Assembly: GCA_963800255.1 (NCBI GenBank)
Contig: CAWDAK010000011.1
Coordinates: 186,001-250,000 of the forward strand
Length of the DNA: 64,000 bases
Reading direction: 5' to 3'
From: DATFVA01 sp963800255
GTDB taxonomy: Bacteria; Bacteroidota; Ignavibacteria; Ignavibacteriales; Ignavibacteriaceae
Shown: positions 18,279-28,866 of the stretch, one piece after another
How the letters are laid out: each line of letters starts with the position of its first letter
How positions within the stretch are numbered: position 1 is the first letter of the stretch
The notes under the pieces: model-generated
Databases searched by the model: none
The model's input: only the letters and a program-made list of their open reading frames with translations
What the model was told of the DNA's origin: nothing
Program-made: the position numbers and the translations under genes

Positions 18279-19256
18279 ATGAGCAACAAACTAATGGAAG
18301 ACATAATAAACAAAGCTTCCGCACGTAAACGAACTATAGTATTACCCGAATCTCATGATGACAGGGTAATAAAAGCCGCAGAGATATTATCTAAAGAAAA
18401 AATTGCATCGGTTATTACGATAGGAAATGAGGAAAAAGTACGTTCAAAAGCCCGGGAGCTCGGCTGTGAGCTTTCCGGCGTGAGAGTGATCGATCCAGAG
18501 AAATCGGATAAACTCAGCGACTTTACAAACATTTTTTTTAATCTCAGAAAGAAAAAAGGGATTACCATCGAAGCAGCAAGAGAAACCATGAAAAAGGACT
18601 TGTTTTTCGGAGCTATGATGGTGAAGGAATCCCTGGCAGACGGCAGTGTGGCGGGTTCTACTGCTTCAACCGGAGATGTATTAAGGGCGGGTATACAGTG
18701 TATCGGGATGCCTGAAGGTATCTCCACTGTATCAAGCTTCTTCCTAATGGTTATGCCTGAAAAAACGTACAGCTTTGCCGATTGCGCTGTTGTGCCTGCA
18801 CCCGATGTTGAACAGCTTGCAGATATCGCTGTTAGCACAGCCGTAAATCATCAGAAGTTAACGGGAGAGGAACCTTATATTGCAATGCTGTCATTTTCAA
18901 CTAAAGGGAGTGCACAGCATGAAGCAATTGATAAAGTAATACAGGCCACTGAGCTGGCAAAGAAGAAACATCCCGAGCTTAATATTGACGGTGAGCTTCA
19001 GTTTGATGCCGCTATCATCGATTCAATAGGAAGAAGAAAAGCACCCGGAAGCCTGGTTGCAGGCAGGGCTAATGTACTGATATTCCCCGACCTGAATGCC
19101 GGGAATATTGGTTATAAAATTGCACAAAGGCTTGGAAAGGCAGAGGCTATAGGACCTGTTGTTCAGGGACTGAAAAGGCCCTTCTTCGATCTCAGCCGCG
19201 GCTGCAGCGTTGATGATATAGTGAATACTTCTGCCATTGCGGCATTGATGAGTTAG
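18279..19256 (+). CDS. pta: Phosphate acetyltransferase (Pta catalytic domain)
   Basis: Converts acetyl-CoA and phosphate to acetyl phosphate in acetate metabolism. The 325 residues make the short, single-domain form. Recognisable blocks are VLPESHDDRVIKAAEIL at the N-terminus, GSTASTGDVLRAG in the middle, and LIFPDLNAGNIGYKIAQRLG with GPVVQGLKRPFFDLSRG near the end. A GGGAGAAAA ribosome-binding site precedes the ATG. No acetate kinase gene lies in the window. A phosphate butyryltransferase is the main alternative, but the C-terminal block favours Pta. Confidence 0.92.
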   Translation: MSNKLMEDIINKASARKRTIVLPESHDDRVIKAAEILSKEKIASVITIGNEEKVRSKARELGCELSGVRVIDPEKSDKLSDFTNIFFNLRKKKGITIEAARETMKKDLFFGAMMVKESLADGSVAGSTASTGDVLRAGIQCIGMPEGISTVSSFFLMVMPEKTYSFADCAVVPAPDVEQLADIAVSTAVNHQKLTGEEPYIAMLSFSTKGSAQHEAIDKVIQATELAKKKHPELNIDGELQFDAAIIDSIGRRKAPGSLVAGRANVLIFPDLNAGNIGYKIAQRLGKAEAIGPVVQGLKRPFFDLSRGCSVDDIVNTSAIAALMS

Positions 19257-19270
19257 ACTTAATTTACTGT

Positions 19271-19573
19271 ATGAATTTACTTTTTGCAGCTGTTTTTGTT
19301 TTTATTCTGAATTTGCCCTTCGGATACTGGAGGGCAAATGTTAAAAAATACTCACTCCAGTGGGTTCTTGCTATACATCTAGCTGTACCCCTTGTAATTC
19401 TAGTAAGGCTGATATCGGGACTCGGTTTTCAGTTTGTTACCTACCCTGTACTGGTGGCTGCATTTTTCGGAGGTCAGTTCGCAGGAAAATATTTCTTCAA
19501 TTACAGAAAAAACAAGCTTCTATTCCCCTTAACGTCTTGTATGGTGTGCGATATATTAAGATCTCTGAGCTAA
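19271..19573 (+). CDS. Small three-helix membrane protein
   Basis: A 100-residue hydrophobic protein with about three transmembrane helices (residues 1-17, 32-50, 56-75) and an FGYWR segment after the first helix. It starts 14 bp after pta and is probably on the same mRNA. No named function was recognised. There is no good ribosome-binding site before the ATG, so translation may depend on coupling. The coding call rests on the clean hydrophobic pattern and tight spacing. Confidence 0.65.
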   Translation: MNLLFAAVFVFILNLPFGYWRANVKKYSLQWVLAIHLAVPLVILVRLISGLGFQFVTYPVLVAAFFGGQFAGKYFFNYRKNKLLFPLTSCMVCDILRSLS

Positions 19574-19629
19574 AAGTGAACTAATTTTTATGATGACTTG
19601 TTTGTACTTATAAAAATAAGGAGTTCAGA

Positions 19630-20196
<567 letters not shown>

Positions 20197-20211
20197 TTTA
20201 CTTTAAGATAA

Positions 20212-20250
20212 TGCCGGAGCTGGTAATCTAGAGCCGGCACTTTCTTTTAT
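20212..20250 (+). terminator. Probable Rho-independent terminator of the gpx gene
   Basis: TGCCGG (20212-20217) pairs with CCGGCA (20234-20239). A small inner stem (CTGG/CTAG with a wobble pair) lies inside, and CTTTCTTTT follows. It begins 15 bp after the peroxidase stop. Confidence 0.5.
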
Positions 20251-20658
20251 ACATCTCAACCACAGCGGGCACGTTTAATCTCCTTAATACGCAATCCTAA
20301 CTTTATTGGGACCATACTGCCTATCCCTGTGATAGTATCTGCAGTCTGCTCACTCTTTTGCCCTCCTCTGAGGCTCTAAGCTGTAAAATATTGCCTATAA
20401 GTTCTTAAAACTTCCGGAAGCAGATGCTGAGCAAGCTTTTCATACTCTGTATTATGTACCTCTTATATAGGAGGAGTAGCGTATTCAAAGCGTTTTGAAA
20501 GCGTATTCAGAGCGTATTCACTGCGTTTTCAGAGCGTATTCACTCAGTATTTAGGCAGAATTTACGCCTTAGTAACCGGATAATAACAGGGTGTTTTAAG
20601 GTGAAAATAGAAGGATTTGAGAATAAATTAAGCTGGTATACCAGTTTCCCGGGTTTCC
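20251..20658. other. Non-coding interval between convergent genes
   Basis: About 400 bp with no convincing open reading frame, lying between the 3' ends of the peroxidase gene and the treS-maltokinase gene. The only clear structure is the 11-bp tandem array at 20479-20544. A GCTGGTATACCAG inverted repeat is visible at about 20631-20643, too short to interpret. Confidence 0.6.
20479..20544. repeat. Six tandem copies of an 11-bp repeat
   Basis: Six consecutive 11-bp units, each starting GCGTATTC or GCGTTTT(C/G) and ending AAA, AGA or ACT. They start at 20479, 20490, 20501, 20512, 20523 and 20534 with no interruption, and a degenerate CAGTATTTA follows. The period is about one turn of B-DNA, so every copy faces the same side of the helix. 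It lies in a convergent intergenic region, so a promoter operator is unlikely. A protein-binding array or simple replication slippage are both possible. Confidence 0.85.
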
Positions 20659-23600
20659 TCAGGCGAATTGCTTCATTATCATTTTAATTCCCTGCATTGG
20701 AATGATTACCCAATCGGGACGATTATTAAGTTCATATTCAATTTCATAAACAGATTTATCCAGAAGGAAAACGTTAAGCAATATGTTCAGCTGGTCTTTA
20801 TCCGCCGGAACAAACGGATATCCTTCAGTGCTCTCCCTGTATGCATTCAGAAAGGCTCCGCTCACATAATAAAACCACGGTTCAATCCATTGCTGCATAA
20901 AATCAGCATCTTCAGGTCTAACCTTCGATCTCTGAAAATAAACACTATAAACCGCATAGTGAAATGATCTCAGCATACCCCCAACATCACGAAAAGCTGA
21001 GTACTTCAGGCGCCTTTCACCGGGTGAACGAACAGGCTCTCCTTCAAAATCTATTATCATAAAATCATCACCAGTGCTTAATACCTGTCCCAGGTGATAG
21101 TCGCCGTGAATCCTTATCTTCTGTGCAGAGATTTTCTTCCTAAGGACTTTTTTATACTGGGCTAATATTTTGTCTCTCAGGCCAAGAATTTCTTCAGCCT
21201 CTTGTTTTATTGACTGTGGTAGTTTTGAAAGATTACCCGAAAAGAAGTTTAATCCTTTCTTTGCATTTGAAAAGAGTGTTTGATAAAGAGCCTTCTGGTA
21301 AAGTGTTGAAAATAATTCAGGTGTAAAATCAGGATTATCAGTTGACGCAAGTTTAATGTGCATTTCTCCTGTGCGCTTGCCCAAAAGCCTTGCCTTTTCA
21401 AAAAATGCTGCTCCGATGTAATCCTGCAGAATCAAGGGTACATCTTCAAAATGGATGTCAAATAGTTTATCCAGGTCGGGTTCTTTAACGGGGCAGTCTT
21501 CTTTTTCCGCCATTACTCTCTCAAAATATCTGCCTACTGCGTCTAACGTAACCGTCCATGCATCTCCCTGGTTGGGAGTAAACTTCTGCAGCAGTGCTAT
21601 CACACGAGGGTCTGATTCTATATTCTGATATTCAAGGCTGCCGGCATAAGAAGGAACATTTTCAAAATTCTGTTCTTCACTCAGGAACTTAATTACTTCC
21701 GGATCGGGGTTCAGGCCTTCTTCAACTCTACGATAGAATTTTAAGAAGAAACGTTTCACCGTACAATACTGACGAATTACTCTGCTCAGCCTTAAGTACC
21801 CTTGAAGTCTGCGGCAGTTCACCGGATTCACCGAGCAGTGATTTGAATTTTTTACTTTTTACTGCCACCAGTGTGCCGGTTTTACCTTTAATTTTTTTCT
21901 TTTTATCGATCATCCTTAAAATCTGGCTCCGGAATTTTTCCCCATATACGGCATCATAGAGGAATCCTTCCTCATCCGGAAGGCGGAGTCTTGAAATAAT
22001 ACTTTGCGGAGAGTCCCTCAGCAGCTTTTCTCCACGTCCTTCAGGAATGAATGAAACAACGAGCACATAATTCTCCGGAGCCCCGAGGGCGTAATTAACC
22101 TGCAAGAGCAGCAGTGAGGCCGTTTCTTTTTCAAACTGGATTGGAAGATTTTCTTTGATAGTAAGGTTTTTAAGCTGACGAGCCTTTCCCCCGAACCATC
22201 TGCACGTTTTCAGGTACCTGGGCAGTACCCTTTTTTCAAGCTGCAGTTTATCTTCACCTGTGAGTATTTCGGTCCATTGCTTCCTTACTTTGAGTTCAGG
22301 CAAAGTTTTCTCATCTATTTCTCCCTGGTATTCTTTTTCCTTTACAAGGCTGAACCAGTAATGATCATACGGTCCCAGGGTTATAACGTAAGGTTTGTCG
22401 GTTATGTTAGGAAAAATATTCTGACTGAACATTTCCTCCGGCGTGTAGCCCTCCAGTTCTTCTGTATTTATACGGACAACCTGGGCAAACCTTGATAAAT
22501 TTATAACCACCAGTACAATTTCTTCTTCATTGCTGCGAATAAATGACAGGATTTTTGGATTATCAGACGATAGAAATTTCAGGCCGCCTCTGCTTAAAGC
22601 TCTTGATTGTTTTCTCATCGCAATCAGGCGCTTCATCCACCAAAGCGGCGAGGAAAGATTTCTCTCCTGTATTTCAACATTAATTGATTGATAGAGATAT
22701 TCTGAATCTATTATTACAGGCAGATATAGTTTCTGGGGATTGGCTTTAGAGAATCCCGCATTCCTGTCAGCGGTCCACTGCATCGGCGTCCTTACCCCGT
22801 CCCTGTCTCCCAAATAATAATTATCGCCCATTCCTATTTCATCGCCATAATATATTACAGGAGTTCCGGGAAGAGAAAACAGAAGAATATTTATCAATTC
22901 TATTTTCTTCCTGTTATTCTCAAGCAGGGGTGAAAGTCTGCGCCTTATTCCAAGATTCAGCCTCGCCCTCGGATCCTGTGCGAATATCCGGTACATATAG
23001 TCACGTTCCTCATCGGTAACCATTTCAAGCGTGAGTTCATCATGGTTGCGAAGGAACATCACCCATTGGCAGTTGTCAGGTATTTCCGGAGTCTGTTCAA
23101 GTATATTGATTACCGGAAACCGGTCCTCCATCCTGAGTGCCATAAACAGCCTGGGCATCACGGGAAAATGAAATGCCATATGAGATTCATTTCCTTCACC
23201 GAAGTAAGCAACGGAATCCTCGGGCCACTGGTTCGCCTCTGCAAGCAGCATCTTATTCTTAAACTTTCTATCTACGTGAGCCCTAAGTTTCTTCAGGAAA
23301 TCATGTGTTTCGGGCAGATTTTCGCAATTGGTTCCCTCCCGTTCATAAAGGTAAGGGACGGCATCAAGGCGCATCCCGTCTACGCCCATACTGAACCAGT
23401 AATCCAGTACTTTTAATATTTCCTCCTGCACCTTTGGATTATCATAGTTAAGATCAGGCTGATGCGAATAGAACCTGTGCCAGTAGTATGCATCCGCCGC
23501 AGGATCATACGTCCAGTTGCTTGTTTCAAAATCCTGAAATATTATCCTCGCCTCATTGTATCTGGAGGGGTCATCACTCCATACATAGTAATCACGGAAT

Positions 23601-23992
23601 TGACTCCCAGGCTTTGCTTTACGCGCCCGCTGAAACCATTTGTGCTGGTCGGATGTATGGTTAACCACAAGCTCCGTAATAATCCTTAATCCTCTTTTAT
23701 GAGCTTCTTTTAACAGCCGCTTGAAATCCCGCAGCGTTCCATAGTCAGGATGAATATTAAAGTAATCCGCTATGTCATAACCATCATCTTTTAAAGGAGA
23801 AGGATAAAAGGGCAGCAGCCAGATCGCATTAACCCCAAGGTTCTCCAGGTAGTCAAGTTTTTCCACCAGTCCATTTATATCTCCTATCCCGTCACCGTTA
23901 CTGTCATAAAATGATTTGATGTGGAGTTCATAAATAACCGCATCCTTATACCATAATGGATCGTCTGTAAGTTTAAGTACATTATCTGCCAT
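20659..23992 (-). CDS. treS: Trehalose synthase-maltokinase fusion (single-base frameshift)
   Basis: The N-terminal GH13 domain interconverts trehalose and maltose. Motifs are YELHIKSFYDSNGDGIGD, LVVNHTSDQHKWF, the nucleophile region DGMRLDAVPYL, LLAEANQWP and FLRNHDELT. The C-terminal domain is a maltokinase that makes maltose-1-phosphate with ATP: IRIHGDYHLGQVL and MIIDFEGEP are kinase-like catalytic and metal-binding motifs. The frames meet near 21755. Removing one T from 21754-21756 restores VLYGERFFLKFYRRVEEG, the expected maltokinase lead-in. The restored length of about 1,110 residues fits known TreS-Mak fusions. The gene follows glgE by 17 bp, and the two act in sequence. Confidence 0.92.
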
Positions 23993-24009
23993 ATAACCAT
24001 GTCTGTTTA

Positions 24010-25996
24010 TTACATAAAATAATCGAAGTCGTTTTCACGCCGCAGTCTTCTGTAAATTCTGAATATATATGCCGGTGTCTCTTCCGGATCAAGTTCCACA
24101 ACGTTTTCTCCGCCCATCCACATAAACTTATTGTCATGTATAAGCTCGTGTACCAAATACGACTGCTGTTCAGAAATACCAAGAGACTCAATTGGTATAT
24201 GCACACTTCCTCTTTGTTTATGGTAGTAATCGAGGTTAACAACTATCAGAAGAATGTTTGACAGATCATCAGTTACTTTTCCGTAACAAAGCAGGTACTT
24301 ATTATCTGTATGGTAAAACTCGATATTGTAAGTGGTATGAAGAGCCTCGTTCTCTCTGCGTATCCTGTTCACTGTTTTCACTATGTCGGTTATGCTGCCC
24401 GGTTTATCATAATCCCAATCTTTTATTTCATACTTCTCGGAATTAACGTATTCTTCCTTTCCGGGGATTGCTTCATTTACACAAAGCTCATAAGCAGGAC
24501 CATAGATCCCGTAGTTAGAAGAAAGCGTAGCTGCCAGAACCAGCCGGGTTACGTAGGCGGGCCTTCCGCCGTACTGCAGATTTTCAGGGAGAATGTCGGG
24601 AGTATTAGTCCAGAAGTTAGGTCTGTAGAATTCACGAGCTTCCTTTTTTGTAAGTTCTGTAAGGTACTCTATAAATTCCCGCTGTGTATTTCTCCAGGTA
24701 AAGTATGTGTAAGATTGTGTGAAACCTACTTTTCCCAGCCGGTACATAACCTTAGGACGTGTGAATGCCTCTGCGAGAAAGATAACTTCAGGATCAGTTT
24801 TTTTAATTTCCTTAATAAGCCATTCCCAGAAAGGAAAGGGTTTTGTGTGCGGGTTATCCACCCTGAAGATTTTTATGCCCTTGTCTATCCAGAATTGGAT
24901 AATGCTCTTAAGTTCCTCCCAAAGTTCCTTCCAGTTTTCTGTTTCAAAATTAAGAGGGAGTACATCCTGGTATTTCTTTGGGGGATTTTCCGCATACTGT
25001 ACCTTACCGTCAGGCCGCCATCTGAACCATTCAGGGTGTTCTTTAACATAAGGATGATCGGGAGAACACTGATACGCAATATCAATTGCTGTATCAATAC
25101 CCAATGATTCTGCTTTCTTTACAAATGAAACAAAGTCCTCCATAGTACCAAGTTCCGGATTCACAGCTTTATGTCCCCCTGCTGCAGACCCTATAGCCCA
25201 TGGACTCCCGGGATCGTTCTGCTTTGCGTTGGTTGAATTATTCTTTCCCTTCCTGTTAGTTTGTCCTATTGGATGTATTGGCGGAAGGTAAATTACATCA
25301 AAACCGATTTCTGCAATATGAGGCAGCAGCTTTTCTGCATCCTTAAAAGTCCCATGCTTACTGTCTTTCCCGGTAGAGCGGGGAAAAAATTCATACCAGG
25401 AACTAAAAAGGGCTTTTTTCCTTTCAACCCAGATTTCGTATTCATTTTCAAAAACAGAGGCAATTGAGCGGTCAGTGTATCTGAACATCAGACTCTGTTA
25501 ATGATTCACTCAACGCAAGTTCTGAAGCCGATTGCATATCATCAGGATCCTTCATTTTTTCAGCTATCGTCTCCAATTTCCTTTTAATCTCCTGCGTATC
25601 AGCGTTAGCAGAATTATGTTCAACCATTTCTGCACCTATAAGGAGCTCTACTTTTATATTCTGCCCGGCATCTATTCTTTTTATCAAGTCCTGCTGCCAG
25701 GTATAGAAATGATCAACCCAGGCGCGCAGCGTATAAAAGTAGGTACCAACCTCCTTTACAGTAAAAACGCCCTTCCACTTATCATTAACGGTATGCAGCA
25801 TACGTTCAGCTGTCCATTTCTTTTCCTCTGCTCTGCGATAAAGTAATTCGGCAGAAATGATATCGTGTCCATCGCTTATTATATCGGCTGTAACTGCCAC
25901 CTGTTCCCCGGTAACCCTTTTTACAGGAAGCTCTCCGCAGTTAACATTCGGCTTAACGTTCTGAATCTCTACTCTTTTTCTTCCGTCTTCTTTAAT
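24010..25996 (-). CDS. glgE: Alpha-1,4-glucan:maltose-1-phosphate maltosyltransferase GlgE (frameshift)
   Basis: GlgE extends alpha-1,4-glucans using maltose-1-phosphate. The catalytic GH13 part (25488 to 24010) has IYLPPIHPIGQTNRKGKNN, the nucleophile region IFRVDNPHTKP and LAEAFTRP. The N-terminal all-beta domain lies in another frame above about 25480; the shift is within 25475-25490. Coding similarity extends past the GTG at 25900: VEIQNVKPNVNCGELPVKR is a typical GlgE beginning. No ATG, GTG or TTG exists in this stretch. An ATT at 25996 sits 7 bp after an AAGGAG site and is the best start. The restored length is about 660 residues, normal for GlgE. It is paired with treS-mak downstream. 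Confidence 0.92.
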
Positions 25997-26212
25997 TGCT
26001 TTTCTCCTTACGGTTGGTGTATTATATCTTAAAGAAAAAGTAGTTCGTTATGTATGATCTGAATCAAAAATATGAACATAAGCTTTTGAAGGATATCCGG
26101 TCTGTTTCAATGATGAGAAAATTGAAGAAATGTAGCATTGAGGGTAGATTTAGGTAACTATTTTCCAATTAGCTGAGTCTAATGCATATAGCAGGTTAGT
26201 CTAATACATAAA

Positions 26213-27157
26213 ATGCAGGCACACAAAATGAAAAAAATTAATACACTTTTATTATTTATACTTTTAACGGCGGCTAGCAGTACAATATCAGCATGTCATG
26301 TAGAGGCAGTTTCAGATTTAGGGGGTGATCTTGAAACCATTCACGAGAAAACTTTTTCAATTCAACCCGGTAAGAACCTGCATGTTGAAACCTCAAGCGG
26401 AGACGTTACAGTAACTACGTGGGATAAATCAGAGGTATACATTAAAGTTCTAGGCAATGAAAAAGCCAGGGATAAAGTGGATTTTTCATTTAAGAATGAC
26501 GACGATGAAGTTTCGGTAGTTGCTAAACGGGAAGGCTCATTCTTCAACTGGTTCTCGAGCGGAATAAAAATTAGATTTGAAATAAAAGTTCCCTCAGAGT
26601 TTAATACCGACATCAATACTTCCGGGGGAGACATCAAGTTAGGCCAGATCCGCGGTAATAACAGGCTAAGGACCTCGGGCGGCGATGTATGGGTAAAAGA
26701 TACAGATGGAGTCCTTAAGGTATCAACTTCAGGCGGCGAAATAAATCTCGATTCCAATAGCGGTCAAATGGACGTCTCAACTTCCGGGGGTGACATCAAA
26801 GCAAGGAACTTCAAGGGTGATGTTTCTGCGTCAACCTCAGGCGGTGATATTTACCTGAAGGGAGATAATTCCAAAATCTTTGCTGAGACTTCAGGCGGAG
26901 ATATTGTACTTGACTATACGGGAGTAAATAAAGGAATAGAGCTGGAAACATCGGGCGGTGATATTCAAATTAAACTTCCTTCAGATTTTAATGCATCAGC
27001 ATATATGCACACATCAGGCGGGGATATAGAATGCGATCTTACCGCAAACAGGGCAAAGAAAATTTCATCCTCAAGGTTTGAAGCCGATCTGAATAACGGC
27101 GGTGCATCTCTCACTGCCAAAACATCAGGCGGTGATATTACGGTTAAAAAGCAATAG
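26213..27157 (+). CDS. DUF4097-type beta-repeat lipoprotein
   Basis: A 314-residue protein with a lipoprotein signal peptide (hydrophobic residues 11-20, lipobox ISAC, Cys28). After the signal comes a DUF4097/adhesin-like right-handed beta structure. The phrase TSGGDI or a close variant recurs about eight to ten times at intervals of 14-25 residues. Bacteroidota have many such envelope proteins, often near anti-sigma-factor genes, but none is seen here. An ATG at 26228 is a second possible start and gives a more typical signal peptide (MKKINTLLLF). Function unknown. Confidence 0.85.
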   Translation: MQAHKMKKINTLLLFILLTAASSTISACHVEAVSDLGGDLETIHEKTFSIQPGKNLHVETSSGDVTVTTWDKSEVYIKVLGNEKARDKVDFSFKNDDDEVSVVAKREGSFFNWFSSGIKIRFEIKVPSEFNTDINTSGGDIKLGQIRGNNRLRTSGGDVWVKDTDGVLKVSTSGGEINLDSNSGQMDVSTSGGDIKARNFKGDVSASTSGGDIYLKGDNSKIFAETSGGDIVLDYTGVNKGIELETSGGDIQIKLPSDFNASAYMHTSGGDIECDLTANRAKKISSSRFEADLNNGGASLTAKTSGGDITVKKQ

Positions 27158-27164
27158 CAGCAAT

Positions 27165-27371
27165 AAGCCACAGAGCGGCGGCTCATTGCGAGAAAATAGT
27201 ATATGAAATTGTTATTAAACCGTAGAGTGATAGCACGTTAATAGATTAGCATATATAATTATTTCAAGGCGCAGAATGGCAGTACGTTAATAGAAATATA
27301 TGTAATTGTTATTAAGCCGCGGAGCGGCAACACGTCCGTAGAAATAGTAAGCCGAAGAGCGGCAGCACAGA
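27165..27371. repeat. Five degenerate palindrome-headed tandem repeats
   Basis: Five imperfect copies begin at about 27165, 27217, 27266, 27314 and 27349. Each opens with a variant of GCCGCAGAGCGGC (a short GC-rich palindrome) and continues with CACGTTAATAGAAAT-like and AATTGTTATT-like A+T-rich sequence. Spacing is about 48-52 bp, shorter for the last. This fills the gap between the DUF4097 gene and the TPM-domain gene. No open frame runs through it. The palindromic head resembles that of the array at 51.5 kb. Confidence 0.75.
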
Positions 27372-27500
27372 ACATTAGCAGCATCTCTCACACATATGCT
27401 CATCTCACAAACGCAGGTGCAGATTTTATATGCATCTGCGTTTTTTATTTGAAATATACCGGGAGGTTTTATAGTTTTCTTTAAATCATAAATTGGAACT

Positions 27501-27958
27501 ATGAAAACACCGCTTATATATAAATTCCTTAATGATGATGAACTGTTAAGGATATCCAACAGAATAAAAGTGAAGAGAAAAAGACTGCAGGTGAGATTTG
27601 CGTAAGTATTAAAGAACAGCGTTCCTTTCTTCAAAAGAAAAAATCAGTAGAGGATCTAGCCCGGGAGGAATTCTTTAAACTAGGAATAGATAAAACACGG
27701 GATAAAACAGGTATTATTATTTTCCTGCTCCTCGAAGCCCGGCAGTTTTATATCCTTGCTGATGAGGGAATAAATAAGAAAGTCCCCGAAAAAACCTGGG
27801 ATGCTATAAAAAATGAAATGCAGGAATATTTTATTGAGGGAAGATTTTCAATGGGGATAATTCACGGAGTTGACCGTGTGGGTAAAATATTGAGCGAACA
27901 CTTTCCTATCAAACCCGACGATACTAATGAAATCTCTAACAGGGTTATCCTAGAATAA
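27501..27958 (+). CDS. TPM-domain protein (single-base frameshift)
   Basis: A gene hidden by a frameshift. From the ATG at 27501, reading gives MKTPLIYKFLNDDELLRISN and then meets a stop. Restoring one A near 27573 lets the frame continue (KEKKTAGEICVSI, TGIIIFLLLEARQFYILADE, VPEKTWDAIKNEMQEYF, MGIIHGVDRVGKILSEHFP) to the TAA at 27956-27958. Restored length is about 153 residues. The pattern (GEICVSI, IIIFLLLEARQFYILADEGI) matches the TPM fold (TLP18.3/Psb32/MOLO-1), whose members are implicated in phosphatase activity or protein turnover. No signal peptide or anchor is visible, so it is probably the cytoplasmic type. Confidence 0.75.
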
Positions 27959-28062
27959 ACCATACTACAACGAGGATGAATCAAAAAGGATGCTACCCTT
28001 GATATCATTTATTTTGGGAGTACAGAATTCACACGATTATCAAACTAAGAAAGGATCAGGTT

Positions 28063-28807
28063 GTGTTCGAGTTTTTCGAAATTAGCAAGACCGTACAGGC
28101 ACATGAAGCAGATTTCAAAAACACGCTGAGACTGGATGCACTTTTTAGTTACCTTCAGGACACTGCCGCGGCACACGCAGATAAATTAAATCTAGGTTAT
28201 ACTGCACTTATAAAGCACAACTATGGATGGGTGTTGTCGTGGACAAAAGTAGATATTGCCTCACTTCCCGGATTCGGAGAAGAAATAACAATTAAGACCT
28301 GGCCAAAGAAAAAATACAAACTTTACTCGTTAAGAGATTTTATTATTTATAACCAGAAAAGAGAAATAATTATCAGAGCAACCACAGCCTGGCTTCCGAT
28401 TAATATAACTTCAAAACGAATAATTGATACTTCTAGCCTGCCTGGCTCCGATAAACTACCAGGAGCAGGAATCCGCCCTGGACGCTCTGCCGGAAAAGAC
28501 GGCAAAACTCAAAAGCGGAGAGTTCATTTATTCAAGAAAGATGCGCTATACCGATATAGATCTGAACCTGCATGTAAATAATATCAAATACATCGAAATG
28601 ATAATGGATAGCTTCAGTATGGAAGATTATGAAAACTCATTAATAAAAACCATCACAATAAACTTTGTTACGGAATCAAAGTATGATGACTTGATAGAGT
28701 TATTTAAATCTGCCGATGAGGAAAATAAGTATTTAATAGAGGGTGTTAACAAATCAACTTCTAAAGTAGTGTTCCAGGCAGATGTAGAATTAGCGAAGCA
28801 TATATAA
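28063..28807 (+). CDS. Acyl-ACP thioesterase, FatA/FatB-like (frameshift)
   Basis: Hydrolyses acyl-ACP to free fatty acid. It is a double hot-dog enzyme of about 247 residues. The N-terminal half has QDTAAAHADKLNLGY and GWVLSWTKVDI. The second half has the family signature RYTDIDLNLHVNNIKYIEM with the conserved Asp/His/Asn residues. The halves are out of frame; removing one G at 28444-28445 yields SSLPAPINYQEQESALDALPEK. The start is a GTG at 28063 with an AAGGA site upstream. A 12-bp perfect hairpin follows directly after the stop. Confidence 0.88.
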
Positions 28808-28809
28808 AA

Positions 28810-28840
28810 AATCCTTTCCGGCGAGTTTCCGGAAAGGATT
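28810..28840. terminator. Strong bidirectional hairpin terminator
   Basis: AATCCTTTCCGG (28810-28821) pairs perfectly with CCGGAAAGGATT (28829-28840) across a 7-nt loop. On the minus strand the stem is followed by a run of T. It separates the convergent thioesterase gene and the first T9SS paralogue and probably serves both. Confidence 0.85.
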
Positions 28841-28866
28841 TATTGTAATGAATTCAACAAAAAGGA

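Noticed and set aside
20479..20544. Plasmid-type iterons or replication origin
   Set aside because: No replication initiator gene or DnaA-box cluster nearby; only an 11-bp tandem repeat is supported.
24310..25107. 265-codon open frame on the plus strand
   Set aside because: It lies entirely antisense to glgE, whose motifs are unmistakable. Cys/Phe/Ile-rich translation with no recognisable domain.
26362..26757. 131-codon minus-strand frame with SPPEV repeats
   Set aside because: A mirror of the repetitive TSGGDI codons of the DUF4097 gene on the other strand.
27287..27634. 115-codon minus-strand frame
   Set aside because: Antisense to the repeat array and the TPM-domain gene, with no own motifs or translation signal.
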